Of a DNA stretch of 64,000 nucleotides, positions 16,300 through 25,317 are shown piece by piece (within the stretch, counting starts at the first letter, position 1; each line of letters opens with the position of its first letter). The notes below the pieces were generated by a model. It was not told the DNA's origin. It searched no databases and worked only from the letters and a program-made list of their open reading frames with translations. Source of the stretch: SHZI01 sp041396045 (lineage in GTDB: Bacteria > Pseudomonadota > Gammaproteobacteria > Steroidobacterales > GCA-2729495); NCBI GenBank assembly GCA_041396045.1, contig JAWKZI010000007.1:62001-126000 (forward strand). Direction: 5' to 3'. Made by a program: the position numbers and the translations under genes.

Positions 16300-16339
16300 C
16301 GGGCTCTATTCGGGCTGTATTCCGGGCTGACTACGGGCT
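16300..16339. repeat. Four phased CGGGCT hexamers
   Basis: CGGGCT occurs at 16300, 16311, 16323 and 16334, spaced 11, 12 and 11 bases, so on roughly one face of the helix. They lie about 105-145 bases upstream of the predicted rplM start and just past the DUF481 stop. Confidence 0.7.
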
Positions 16340-16373
16340 TACTGAAGGCCCGCTCTGCCTGAATTTGCGCAAC

Positions 16374-17192
16374 TCAGAAGCTGTATTCCAGCGATATTGT
16401 CGTATAGGTATCCGTCTTGTCGAAGGGCCGGTTCGGGGTCACCGAAGTATCAATCTCGACATCGGAGTCGTGCTTGTAGGTATAGCCAAGCACCAGACTC
16501 AGGTTGCCGATAACGCCAGCCTTCAACTCACTCACGGCTTCCGTATAGGTATTGTCGGAGCCGGAAAGAATGGCCAGCCGCTGGACGAAAGCCGCGTTCT
16601 TGCTGATATTCCACGTATAGATGCCGCGCAGCAGGCCTATAGCCTCATCCTGGCTACCACCACTCGTGAGATCTGCCTGCTTGGCGCCAACACCGGCCTC
16701 GATGTCCAGAAATTGCCGCTCGCCGCGCAGTATCCGCCAGCCCAGACCAACAGCCTCGTACAACTGCTGGTCATAGGCGGTGAACCGGTCTTTGTACCAG
16801 TCCACTGATCCGAATCCGTAGTAGTTCTTGGTGATGTCGTACTGTGATTTGAAGCCTGCCCAGTAGGCTTCGGCGGTGGTCACGGAATCCGAGTCGCGGT
16901 CGGCAGCACTACTGGTACCAACGGCTGTGACGCCCAGGATATGGTGCCAGCGGTCTTGATCGTAGCGACCCTCGCCCCTGAAGTTGGCTGCGGAACTCTC
17001 GGAATTGCCGGATGTCTTCGCATAGCCGGCGGCCAGCTTGCCGGACCAGGGCCCGGCGTCTTTGGCCTTGTCGGCAGGCTTTACTGCTTCGCTCGCCATC
17101 TTGGTATCGACCTGGGCGTGGACGGGTAATGCAGCCCCGTACAAAACCGCTGCAAGTGCGAGAGTGCTCAGGTGTAGGCTTGGTGATTGCAT
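16374..17192 (-). CDS. DUF481 family outer-membrane protein
   Basis: Exported beta-barrel-like protein of 272 residues. A Sec signal peptide is clear (LHLSTLALAAVLYGAALPVHAQ, cut after about residue 24). Amphipathic strands alternate through the rest, and it ends TISLEYSF with the C-terminal aromatic residue typical of outer-membrane proteins. DUF481 members are salt-stress-induced outer-membrane proteins of unclear function. ATG 17192 is chosen because GAAGAGG lies about 10 bases ahead and the signal peptide begins there; the frame is open a further 87 codons, over the divergent coq7 region. Confidence 0.85.
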   Translation of the reverse strand: MQSPSLHLSTLALAAVLYGAALPVHAQVDTKMASEAVKPADKAKDAGPWSGKLAAGYAKTSGNSESSAANFRGEGRYDQDRWHHILGVTAVGTSSAADRDSDSVTTAEAYWAGFKSQYDITKNYYGFGSVDWYKDRFTAYDQQLYEAVGLGWRILRGERQFLDIEAGVGAKQADLTSGGSQDEAIGLLRGIYTWNISKNAAFVQRLAILSGSDNTYTEAVSELKAGVIGNLSLVLGYTYKHDSDVEIDTSVTPNRPFDKTDTYTTISLEYSF

Positions 17193-17305
17193 GCCAGGTG
17201 CCTCTTCCGGAATATTTCTGGTTGAAGTTGTTTTCGGCCACGGCTGAATGACGTGGGCCGAAGGGCGGCAACGATAATGGATGCGGTGCCTGCAGTCTAT
17301 TGGCA

Positions 17306-18013
17306 ATGGATCTTGATCCGGGTGGTGATGTCGTGAATCGTAAAGCGTCGTACGGACTTCGCGCCATTGGCGACGGCGTCTTGACGGAACTGGACAGGGC
17401 ACTGCGAACGTTGTCGGGATCTGAACTGCCCGTTGGCCCGATGCCCTCACCATCGGAGCAGGAGCAACCCGCTGCCGGATACAACTCTCCGACTTCCCTC
17501 ACGCCATCCGAACGCGCATTGGCCACGGCGCTGATGCGTGTCAACCATGCGGGCGAAGTCGCCGCCCAGGCGTTGTACCGCGGTCAGGCGCTGACGACTG
17601 TTGATCCCGAAGTACGTGAAGCCTTGCTGGATGCCGCCCGGGAAGAAGAAGCTCACCTTGGCTGGTGCAGGCAACGTGTCACGGAACTGGGTGGTCGTAC
17701 CAGTGTATTGGGGCCAGCATGGTATGCCGGCAGCTTTGCGCTGGGCGCAACCGCTGGCTTGCTGGGGCGATCAGCAGGGCTTGGGTTCGTGCTCGAAACT
17801 GAACGCCAGGTTGAAGCGCATCTGTCTGATCATCTGTCCCGCTTGCCATCCGGCGACACGGCCAGCCGGACCGTCGTGCACCAGATGCGCAACGATGAGG
17901 CCGCACATGGTGCCCGAGCGCGCGCGCTCGGTGCCGCGGAACTACCGAAGCCCGTGCGCCAGGCCATGCGGCTGATGGCCGGATTCATGACTACAGTGGC
18001 CCACCGGGTCTAG
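17306..18013 (+). CDS. coq7: 2-polyprenyl-3-methyl-6-methoxy-1,4-benzoquinone monooxygenase (Coq7)
   Basis: Di-iron hydroxylase that performs the C6 step of ubiquinone synthesis, replacing UbiF of enteric bacteria. Iron ligands are visible in VNHAGEVAAQALY, REEEAHLGW, ETERQVEAHL and RNDEAAHGARA. The product is about 235 residues, slightly longer than usual because of a proline-rich N-terminal linker. Start is uncertain: ATG 17306 is used, with TTG 17300 and GTG 17333 as alternatives; none has a strong ribosome-binding site. Divergent from the DUF481 gene. Confidence 0.93.
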   Translation: MDLDPGGDVVNRKASYGLRAIGDGVLTELDRALRTLSGSELPVGPMPSPSEQEQPAAGYNSPTSLTPSERALATALMRVNHAGEVAAQALYRGQALTTVDPEVREALLDAAREEEAHLGWCRQRVTELGGRTSVLGPAWYAGSFALGATAGLLGRSAGLGFVLETERQVEAHLSDHLSRLPSGDTASRTVVHQMRNDEAAHGARARALGAAELPKPVRQAMRLMAGFMTTVAHRV

Positions 18014-18060
18014 GTCTAAATGGATACGTGGCGCCACATCGCCATGAAATTGGCACTTAA

Positions 18061-18076
18061 TGTGAGAGGCTTCACA
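18061..18076. promoter_or_regulatory. CRP/Vfr binding site upstream of crp
   Basis: TGTGA-GAGGCT-TCACA is a perfect match to the CRP half-sites with the standard 6-base spacer. It lies 155 bases ahead of the crp start codon, between coq7 and crp, and implies that crp regulates itself. Confidence 0.75.
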
Positions 18077-18093
18077 GTTCAGACACGTGCCAG

Positions 18094-18122
18094 TTCACGC
18101 TGTCGCCCGCTTCGATTACGGT
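18094..18122 (+). promoter_or_regulatory. Tentative crp promoter
   Basis: TTCACG (18094-18099), a 17-base spacer and TACGGT (18117-18122). Both boxes are weak. If real, the start would be near 18129 and the CRP site would be centred about 61 bases upstream, the usual class I activator position. Confidence 0.3.
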
Positions 18123-18230
18123 AGCTCACGATTCAACATATTCCCCGCTCTGATTGGGGCTTTTCCAGAGAACGGGCGTTGGGCACAAACGGATTTAGGC
18201 TTAAACAGGTTTATTTGGGGAGAGACTGCA

Positions 18231-18899
18231 ATGGCTGCTACTGGTAAAGCACTGAGTGACGTCCCGGCGATCAATCGCTTTCTGACTTACTGTCGAGTCC
18301 GCACGGTACCGAGCAAGACCGTGATGATTCATGCAGGCGACACGCCCGACAGTCTCTACTACATCATCGATGGCTCCGTAGAAGTGATGATCGAAGACGA
18401 GGACGGCAACGAAATGGTGCTGGCCTATCTGAACAAGGGGCAGTTTTTCGGCGAGATGGGCCTGTTCCACGAACAGCCTGCGCGTAGTGCCTGGGTAAGA
18501 ACCCGGGTCAGCTCCGAGATTGCAGAAATGACATATCCACGCTTTCGCCAGATCGCGAGTGAAAGCCCGGGTCTGGTGTTTGAGCTGGCTACGCAGCTCG
18601 CCACTCGCCTGGATCGCACCAACCGCAAACTGGGCGATCTGGCATTTGTAGATGTCACCGGTCGTGTGGCTCACGCGATCATGGATCTTTGCAGTGAACC
18701 CGACGCGATGACCCATCCCGATGGCATGCAGATCAAGGTTAGCCGTCAGGAGTTGTCCCGCCTCGTCGGTTGCTCTCGCGAAATGGCCGGCCGCGTGCTG
18801 AAGGTTCTGGAAGAACAGGGGCTGATCACAGCGACTGGCAAGACCATCGTGGTCTATAACGCCCGACCAAAGCCCAGGCTGAAAGCGGTCGGTATCTAG
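18231..18899 (+). CDS. crp: cAMP-activated global regulator CRP (Vfr-like)
   Basis: Global transcription factor of 222 residues. The N-terminal cyclic-nucleotide domain has the phosphate-binding GEMGLF (74-79) and RSAWVR (85-90), matching the cAMP-contacting Glu72/Arg82/Ser83 of E. coli CRP. In the dimer helix the E. coli Thr127/Ser128 pair reads Thr130/Asn131. The C-terminal helix-turn-helix is VSRQELSRLVGCSREMAGR (170-188). GGGGAGAG lies 6 bases ahead of ATG 18231, so the 48 in-frame codons upstream are dismissed. It has a 217-base gap upstream containing a consensus CRP site. Confidence 0.95.
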   Translation: MAATGKALSDVPAINRFLTYCRVRTVPSKTVMIHAGDTPDSLYYIIDGSVEVMIEDEDGNEMVLAYLNKGQFFGEMGLFHEQPARSAWVRTRVSSEIAEMTYPRFRQIASESPGLVFELATQLATRLDRTNRKLGDLAFVDVTGRVAHAIMDLCSEPDAMTHPDGMQIKVSRQELSRLVGCSREMAGRVLKVLEEQGLITATGKTIVVYNARPKPRLKAVGI

Positions 18900-18908
18900 G
18901 AACGCATT

Positions 18909-18946
18909 GACCCCGTAGCAGCGCCTTCAGGCGCTGCTACGGGGTC
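18909..18946. terminator. Bidirectional terminator-like hairpin between crp and rpe
   Basis: A perfect 17-base inverted repeat (left arm GACCCCGTAGCAGCGCC) with a TTCA loop. It lies between two convergent genes and contains the rpe stop codon. There is no T tract on either side, so termination by this hairpin alone is likely but not certain. Confidence 0.65.
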
Positions 18947-19605
18947 TTCAGTTCGTCGCGCATTTTCCGAATCGTGGCCGCGTAGTCCCGGCTGCCGAAG
19001 ATCGCAGAGCCCGCAACAAACACATCGGCACCTGCCTCACCGGCCGCACGAATATTTTCCGGTTTGATCCCGCCATCAATCTCCAGCCGTATTGGCTTTC
19101 CAAGCTGCCGGATGCGCTCGCGGACGGCTCTCAGTTTGGACAAGCTGCCCGGAATGAATTTCTGACCCGCAAAGCCGGGATTCACTGACATCACCAGCAC
19201 CATGTCCAGCAGCGGCAGAGTGTAGTCCAGACAATCAAGTGACGTGGCCGGATTCAACACCAGACCCGGACTGCAGCCCAGGTCACGGATCAGGTTGATG
19301 GTACGGTCCACATGCAGTGCAGCTTCCGGGTGAAAGCTGATCCAGCTTGCCCCGGCATCCGCAAACGCCCGTGCCAGTTCATCCACCGGCTGCACCATCA
19401 GATGTACATCGACAGGTGCCTTGATGCCCCGCTTGCGAAGCGCGGCACACACCAGCGGGCCGATCGTGAGATTGGGCACATAGTGGTTATCCATGACGTC
19501 GAAATGAATGACGTCAGCACCCGCTTCCAGCACCGCCTCGACTTCGTCACCCAGACGGGCAAAGTCGGCGGAGAGAATGGAAGGTGCAATCAGGAAAGTA
19601 GTCAC
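18937..19605 (-). CDS. rpe: Ribulose-phosphate 3-epimerase
   Basis: TIM-barrel metalloenzyme that interconverts ribulose 5-phosphate and xylulose 5-phosphate, 222 residues (E. coli 225). It has IAPSILSADFARLG at the N-terminus, HFDVMDNHYVPN with the metal-binding His/Asp, VNPGFAGQKF and EIDGGIKPEN. Start GTG 19605 reproduces the family N-terminus. A TGC-TATATT extended -10 box lies 6 bases upstream and no Shine-Dalgarno sequence is seen. Its stop lies inside the hairpin shared with crp. Confidence 0.95.
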   Translation of the reverse strand: MTTFLIAPSILSADFARLGDEVEAVLEAGADVIHFDVMDNHYVPNLTIGPLVCAALRKRGIKAPVDVHLMVQPVDELARAFADAGASWISFHPEAALHVDRTINLIRDLGCSPGLVLNPATSLDCLDYTLPLLDMVLVMSVNPGFAGQKFIPGSLSKLRAVRERIRQLGKPIRLEIDGGIKPENIRAAGEAGADVFVAGSAIFGSRDYAATIRKMRDELKTP

Positions 19606-19611
19606 GGCAAA

Positions 19612-19617
19612 AATATA
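19612..19617 (-). promoter_or_regulatory. Extended -10 box of rpe
   Basis: Minus-strand TATATT preceded by TGC, 6 bases before the GTG start; no recognisable -35 box. Confidence 0.4.
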
Positions 19618-19682
19618 GCACGCGCACTGCGCTTCGCAGCCGATGGACGCCAAACACTCAAGCTAGGTGGGAACCATCGCAA

Positions 19683-20507
19683 CTACTTCATGCCTCTTCG
19701 TTCACAGATCAGGTCATAGGCTGCACGGATCTCGTGGGTTCGCTCCTGTGCAGCTTCCAGCATGGCTTCCGGGAGACCACGGGCTGCCTGCTTGTCGGGA
19801 TGATGCTGGTTCATCAGGCGACGGTAGGCCGTTTTCACCTCTGCGTCCGTCGCTGATGGCGTCAGACCGAGCGCGCGATAGGCTCCGCCCAACGACTGGG
19901 CTGGCGCCGCAGCCGGCCGCTGTTGCCGGAACGTCCGCCGCGCGCGAAGCACCGCTTCCAGATGCGCCAGGTCCAGACGCCCTACACCCAGTGTCTGCGC
20001 CATGGAGAGCAGCAATTCCCGCTCGCCCGCACTGATCGTCTGCTTGCCCAGCGCAAAATCCATCTGGATTTCCAGGAAAGTGCGCAGCAGCTCCGGCTGA
20101 CGGCGACACGCACGCCGCAGCACGGCGATGCGCTGGCGCAGGGGAAATTCAGCAACCTTGCCGACATTGAAGCACTCAATCGCGCGACGCACAGCCTCGG
20201 GCTTCAGGTGCATTTCTGCCATTACTGCCCGGGCTGCCTCGATTTCCGCTTCTGAAACACGCCCGTCAGCTTTGGCCAGCGCACCAAGACCCTGGAAAGT
20301 GGTCTCGAAGAACAGTCTCTGGCGGTCGGCAGGCGAATAGACTCCCTCCTCGCCAAGAGCCTCATCGAAGCCGTCGTAACCCAGCGCCCCGATGCCGCCG
20401 GCACCTCGATCAAACTGATGGCCGAGGGCACCGCCGATGACAGCACCAACGGGTCCACCGACAATAAAGCCGAGAACCCCGCCGCCAATCTTGCCAATCC
20501 ATGCCAT
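19683..20507 (-). CDS. djlA: Membrane-anchored co-chaperone DjlA
   Basis: DnaK co-chaperone of 274 residues anchored by an N-terminal glycine-rich transmembrane segment (IGKIGGGVLGFIVGGPVGAV). A TerB-like helical domain follows (about 45-190), then a C-terminal J domain (about 205-274) with the HPD motif in NQHHPDK. ATG 20507 has AGAGAC 5-10 bases upstream and begins right at the membrane segment; the longer frame adds 23 residues with no support. Divergent from purC. Confidence 0.93.
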   Translation of the reverse strand: MAWIGKIGGGVLGFIVGGPVGAVIGGALGHQFDRGAGGIGALGYDGFDEALGEEGVYSPADRQRLFFETTFQGLGALAKADGRVSEAEIEAARAVMAEMHLKPEAVRRAIECFNVGKVAEFPLRQRIAVLRRACRRQPELLRTFLEIQMDFALGKQTISAGERELLLSMAQTLGVGRLDLAHLEAVLRARRTFRQQRPAAAPAQSLGGAYRALGLTPSATDAEVKTAYRRLMNQHHPDKQAARGLPEAMLEAAQERTHEIRAAYDLICERRGMK

Positions 20508-20592
20508 CCGCAGTCTCTGCCAGTTGAAGTCAGTCGGAATCAATCCTCGGGGTCCGCAGTGAAACGGTAGAGGCAAGCGCGGATAGCGCTGC

Positions 20593-20598
20593 TAGAAT
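20593..20598 (+). promoter_or_regulatory. -10 box of purC
   Basis: TAGAAT, one mismatch from consensus, 7 bases before the purC ATG; no clear -35 box and no Shine-Dalgarno sequence. Confidence 0.4.
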
Positions 20599-20605
20599 CC
20601 AGCGG

Positions 20606-21505
20606 ATGACGCGGAGCATCACCCCTGACGCATTGTACGAATCCAGATTGACAGCCCTCCCCCGGCTCAGTCAAGGCAAGGTTCGCGACCTCTACGGTAT
20701 CGACGACCGACACCTGCTGATCATCACCACTGACCGCCTCTCGGCCTTCGATGTGATCATGCCTGACCCGATTCCGGGCAAGGGTGAAGTACTGACCCGG
20801 TTGTCGAACTTCTGGTTTCAGCGCACTGCCAACATTGTGCGCAATCACCTGGCGGATCTCGCACTGGAAGATGTCATTCCTGATGCGGCCGAGCGCGCGA
20901 CGGTCGCCACGCGGGCGATGGTCGTCCGGCGGTTGAAGCCTCTGCCAATTGAGGCCGTTGTGCGCGGCTACCTGATCGGCTCCGGCTACAAGGACTATGA
21001 GGCTTCCGGGGCAGTGTGCGGCATTCCGCTACCGGCTGGTTTGCCATTGGCAGCACAACTACCCGAGCCGCTCTTTACCCCCGCCACCAAGGCGGCACTC
21101 GGCGATCATGACGAGAACATCAGCTTTACCGAGTGCGAGAAATTGATTGGTTCCGGACTTGCCAGGCAAGTTCGCACGTTGGCGATTCGCGTCTACAGCG
21201 AAGGTGCCGCCTATGCCCGTAGTCGCGGCATCATTATCGCGGACACCAAGTTCGAATTCGGTCTGGATGACAAGGGCACCGTGTACCTGATCGACGAAGT
21301 GATGACACCGGACTCGTCCCGGTTCTGGCCCGTCGACGGCTATCGCACCGGCATAAGCCCACCCAGTTTCGACAAGCAGTACGTACGCGACTATCTGGAA
21401 ACACTGGACTGGAACAAAAAAGCACCCGGACCGAAATTACCGGCCGAAGTCATCCGGCGTACTGCGGCGAAGTACCAAGAGGCATTGCGGCTGCTGACAG
21501 CCTGA
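20606..21505 (+). CDS. purC: Phosphoribosylaminoimidazole-succinocarboxamide synthase
   Basis: ATP-dependent SAICAR synthase of purine synthesis. At 299 residues it is the longer, yeast-like type rather than the roughly 237-residue E. coli type. Motifs include QGKVRDLY, the RLSAFDV segment, VVRGYLIGSGYKDY and KFEFGLD. It is convergent with pmbA, with 4 bases between stops. Start ATG 20606 has no proper ribosome-binding site but follows a -10-like box closely. Confidence 0.95.
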   Translation: MTRSITPDALYESRLTALPRLSQGKVRDLYGIDDRHLLIITTDRLSAFDVIMPDPIPGKGEVLTRLSNFWFQRTANIVRNHLADLALEDVIPDAAERATVATRAMVVRRLKPLPIEAVVRGYLIGSGYKDYEASGAVCGIPLPAGLPLAAQLPEPLFTPATKAALGDHDENISFTECEKLIGSGLARQVRTLAIRVYSEGAAYARSRGIIIADTKFEFGLDDKGTVYLIDEVMTPDSSRFWPVDGYRTGISPPSFDKQYVRDYLETLDWNKKAPGPKLPAEVIRRTAAKYQEALRLLTA

Positions 21506-21509
21506 AAAG

Positions 21510-22859
21510 CTAACTCCCGGATATCGTCATCTGCTCCAGCAGGATCGAGCCGGTCAGCACTCCACCACGCCGGTCCACGTCGCTGCCAATACCGACAATA
21601 CCGCGATACATGTCCTTCAGGTTGCCGGCCACGGTGATTTCGGTGACCGGATATTGCACCTGGCCGTTCTCCACCCAGAAACCGCTGGCACCGCGGGAGT
21701 AGTCGCCGGTGACCGGATTGACGCCGCTGCCCATGAGATCGGTGATCACCAGTCCCCGGTCCATTGTGCGCAAGAGGTCCTCGAATGTTCCGGCAGTGCT
21801 GTGCACGACCACGTTGTGCGCTCCGCCCGCATTGCCGGTGGACGTCATGCCAAGTTTGCGGGCGTAGTAGCTGCCCAGGAGATAGCCACGCAACACACCT
21901 GCGTCGACCAGGCGACGCTCGCTGGTGGCGACCCCTTCATCATCGAAAGGCGCGCTGGCAAGAGCCTTCGCCAGGTGTGGCTGCTCATCGATAGTTACGC
22001 GACTGGCGAATACCGGAGTATCCAGGGCGCCAACCAGGTAGGACGACTTGCGATAGAGCGCGCCACCGCTGATCGCCCCCAGCAGATGACCGATCAGGCC
22101 ACGAGCCACCCGCGCTGGAAACAATACTGGCGCAACACGCGTGGTCAGCTTGATTCCGCCCAGTCGCGCTACCGTCCGGCGCCCGGCCTCGCGGCCGATT
22201 GCTTCAGGCAACGGCAGGTCGGCTGCGTCGCGGACGACCGCGTATTCGTAGTCGGTTTCCATCGCGCCGTTCTCGGCGGCCACTACTGAACAGGAAATAC
22301 TGTGGTCTGACTCCGGGTAGCCGCCCAGAAAGCCATGACTGTTGCCATAGACACGCAGACCTTCGCTGGTGCTGACTGACGCACCCTCCGAATTACTGAT
22401 GCGCGGATCAAAATCCAGTGCTCCCGCTTCGCAGGCCATCGCCAGCTCGATTGCGGCAGCTGGATCGATATCCCACCGATGATGGAGGTCTAGCGCTGGC
22501 ACCGTCGTCGCCAGCCGTTCGGCATCGGCAAGCCCCGAAGCCGGATCCTCGGCACCGTAACGCGCCAGAGCGCAAGCCTTGCGTACCGACTCATGGATGG
22601 CGTCGATGCGCAGATCCGAGGTACTGGCACTGCCTTTGCGATTACCCAGCCACACGGTGATGCCCAGGCCCTGGTCGCGCTGGTGGCGCAGGGTTTCCAC
22701 CTCCCGCATCCTGACATTCACGGAAAATCCGGAACCAAAGCTGGCAGTGGCTTCAGCCTGCGACGCTCCGAGTTCCTTCGCCAGCCGCAGTACATCGCTG
22801 ACCTTCTCGCTCAGGATGCTCTGACCATTTTGCAGACTCAGTGCGTTGCCACCGCTCAC
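21510..22859 (-). CDS. pmbA: Metalloprotease subunit PmbA/TldE
   Basis: Partner of TldD in the heterodimeric protease that processes modified peptides and degrades toxins such as CcdA-type antitoxins in enteric bacteria. The 449-residue product has the usual PmbA features (RDQGLGITVWLGNRKGSAST, DPRISNSEGASVS, SYYARKLGMTSTGNAGG). TldE lacks the HExxxH metal site that TldD carries. It starts at GTG 22859 with GGAGG 6 bases upstream, and the GTGA overlaps the tldD stop, which fits coupled translation of the two subunits. Confidence 0.94.
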   Translation of the reverse strand: MSGGNALSLQNGQSILSEKVSDVLRLAKELGASQAEATASFGSGFSVNVRMREVETLRHQRDQGLGITVWLGNRKGSASTSDLRIDAIHESVRKACALARYGAEDPASGLADAERLATTVPALDLHHRWDIDPAAAIELAMACEAGALDFDPRISNSEGASVSTSEGLRVYGNSHGFLGGYPESDHSISCSVVAAENGAMETDYEYAVVRDAADLPLPEAIGREAGRRTVARLGGIKLTTRVAPVLFPARVARGLIGHLLGAISGGALYRKSSYLVGALDTPVFASRVTIDEQPHLAKALASAPFDDEGVATSERRLVDAGVLRGYLLGSYYARKLGMTSTGNAGGAHNVVVHSTAGTFEDLLRTMDRGLVITDLMGSGVNPVTGDYSRGASGFWVENGQVQYPVTEITVAGNLKDMYRGIVGIGSDVDRRGGVLTGSILLEQMTISGS

Positions 22860-24345
22860 TCTGCACCTCCGGAACCATCGGCCGTACCGCCAACGGTGAG
22901 GCCGTCGATGCGCAGTGTCGGTTGCCCGACGCCGACCGGCACGGACTGGCCCTCCTTGCCGCAGACGCCAATGCCGGTATCGAGTGCCAGATCATTGCCT
23001 ACCATACTGACGCGATTGAGCACTGTGGGGCCATCACCCACCAGGGTGGCATCCTTGATCGGTGCGGTGAGCTTGCCGTTTTCAATGCGATAGGCTTCCG
23101 TCGTGGAAAACACAAATTTTCCGGAGGTGATGTCTACCTGCCCACCGCCAAAATTGCGCGCATAGATGCCCTTCTTCACGGAGGCAATGATCTCGTCCGG
23201 GTGATGCGGACCAGCCAGCATGTAGGTGTTGGCTCGCGCTATAGGCAAATGAGCGAAAGACTGCCGCCGACCGTTGCCGGTCGATTCGACACCCATGAGT
23301 CGTGCATTCATGCGATCCTGAATATAGCCACGCAATACACCATTCTCGATCAGTACGGTGTTCCGGGTTGGTGTTCCCTCATCGTCGACGTTGAGCGAGC
23401 CGCGCCGGCCAACCAGCGTGCCATCGTCAACCACGGTACAGTTCGGAGGCCACTCGTTCGCCGATGCGCCCGGTAAAGCCGATCGTGTTCCCTTGCGATT
23501 GAAGTCTCCCTCCAGTCCATGACCGATGGCCTCGTGCAACAAAACACCTGGCCAGCCAGGTCCCAGTACAACCAAATTATCCAGAGGGTGCGGGCCTGGC
23601 ACCCAGGTTGACCACGGCCTGCCGCACGGCCTCGCGTCCGTACTCCAGAACCTGCTCCCGACTGAAATACTCGTATCCGAAGCGTCCACCGCCACCAGCG
23701 TAGCCCTGTTCACGCTGGCCACCATCCTCAACAATCACTGAAATAGAAACGCACCAGCGGTCGCACATCCGCTGCCATCACGCCATCACTGGCACAGACG
23801 AGAATGACCTCATGGGCGGCCGCCAGGTTGGCGACAACCTGCTTGACCCGCGGATCAAGTGCACGCACATCGCGATCGACCTGCTGCAGCAGTTCAACCT
23901 TGGCGTCATCAACCAGGGTGGGCAATGGATCTGGCGGGGTGATGTTTCTCTGTGTCCTCCGGAGCGCGGCTGCCAGGGGCTTGCACTGCTGTTGACCCCG
24001 TCGGACAACAGCACTGTGGCGGCTGCCGAGGCCTCCAGCAGGATGCGGCACCCAGTATCATCAGAGTACGCAAAGCCGGTTTTCTCCCCGGCCATCGCGT
24101 GCGTACAACCCTTTTGGATCGATGGGAACCTCCTTCTACCACACCGTTCTCCAGTGTCCAGGACCCGCCTGGAAAAATCTAAGTAGAGATCGGCATTGTC
24201 TACGTCGCCTCCGCATCAGCATGCCCAGCGCAATGCCCAGATCCCGATCGGCAGCCGCCGCCGGTGTAGCTTCCAGAACGTGACGCGCACAGTGACCAGG
24301 TGTGGCGATAGAGGGGTAAACAGCCAGAATCTGCAGCAATCCCCG
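22856..24345 (-). pseudogene. tldD: Metalloprotease TldD, frame-broken in its N-terminal half
   Basis: Active zinc subunit of the TldD/TldE protease. The C-terminal part, 22856 to about 23590, is clean and carries the metal motif HEAIGHGLEGD, GNGRRQSFAHLP and FGGGQVDITSGKF. Upstream, recognisable pieces occur in alternating frames: SVIVEDGGQREQGYAGGGG near 23720, VMAADVRPLVRF near 23770, AGEKTGFAYSDDTG near 24080, and a piece resembling the ENG.VKEGSH segment near 24130. I count at least five frame changes. The overall span is full length (about 1.49 kb against 1.44 kb in E. coli), so pieces are not missing but shifted. Either a decaying gene or, more likely, poor base calls. The true start is uncertain. 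Confidence 0.8.
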
Positions 24346-24427
24346 ACGTTCAGGATCTTGGGGCGCAATCGCCGACTTTCAATCGCGAACCGGCACTGAT
24401 GGTTCGCGCCAATAGCCACTCCGGCCA

Positions 24428-25258
24428 TTACTTCAATCCGTAGCGCCGGTGCTCCAGGGCGGAAACTGCTTTTTCACTTTAGCACCGCCGCAGACGGCAA
24501 CGTCCATCGTAGCGGTAACAACCCGGTGCGCCCAGCTTCGGCGATGGCAACTTGCAGAACTGAAATTTCAGCATCGAATGCCCCCAGGTCTGTCCACTCC
24601 GATGTGTGCCGCTTCTGCGCCAGTGGCGTGTCAGATGGGTCAGATTGATCGCTCTTGTGGCACGCTTACTTCGAAAGTGGCTGTGCCGTCTGGTAGGTAA
24701 CGTGCGTGTGGGAAGGCAACGCCAAGTAACATCCATACCCTGGCTGGACATCCGCCGGAAGAGTTCCGGAAATCTCAGGTCATAGCACACTGCAACACCA
24801 AGCTGTCCCCACGGGGTTTCGATCACCACGGGCGTGGATCCTGGCGTGGTGCCCCGGGATTCCCGATAGGCTTCCTCGCTGTCCGGCACCCGGGCATCGA
24901 ACAGGTGGATCTTGTCGTAGCGCGCGACCCGTTGGCCATTGCCGTCGTACACGAGCGTGGATGCAAACGGCCGTCTCGCCTCGTCACTCTTGAGAGGAAT
25001 CGTGCCGCCCACAATCCACATGCCGGCACGAGCCGCTTCGGCAGCCATAAAGTCCTGCAGCGGGCCCGCCCCATCCTCCTCTACAAGTGCCAGTCGATCC
25101 GACTCCCGCTTGCCCATGCGGGCAAAATTTTCCGGCAGCACGGCCAGTTGCGCACCATCGGTGGCGGCCCTCCGTAACGCCCGCCGGGCACGGGTGAGAT
25201 TGGCGGCGACTTCCTCGCCGGAATTCATCTGAATTGCGGATATGCGTAGGGTTTTCAT
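24428..25258 (-). pseudogene. Nitrilase-superfamily amidohydrolase (Nit-like), frame-broken C-terminus
   Basis: Carbon-nitrogen hydrolase, probably of the Nit/YafV-like deaminated-glutathione amidase group by its place beside tldD and yhdP. The N-terminal 175 residues are intact, with the catalytic triad visible: Glu in LPENFARMG, Lys in RYDKIHLFD and Cys in AVCYDLRFPE. After about 24735 the family sequence continues only across several frames (an AFTYQTG-like piece, then TWGHSM, then a final ALEHRRYGLK ending at TAA 24428). An uninterrupted but wrong frame runs to 24479. Breaks are contiguous with those in tldD. Confidence 0.78.
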
Positions 25259-25317
25259 TCAGGAATCTGCCTTGGAACCCGTCCAGTTTAATGGTTGATG
25301 TCTGGTGATGCCGGGAA

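Noticed and set aside
24216..24428. Separate 70-codon gene starting at the nit stop (TAATG)
   Set aside because: It lies where the tldD leader or N-terminus should be, in a patch full of frame errors, and resembles no family.
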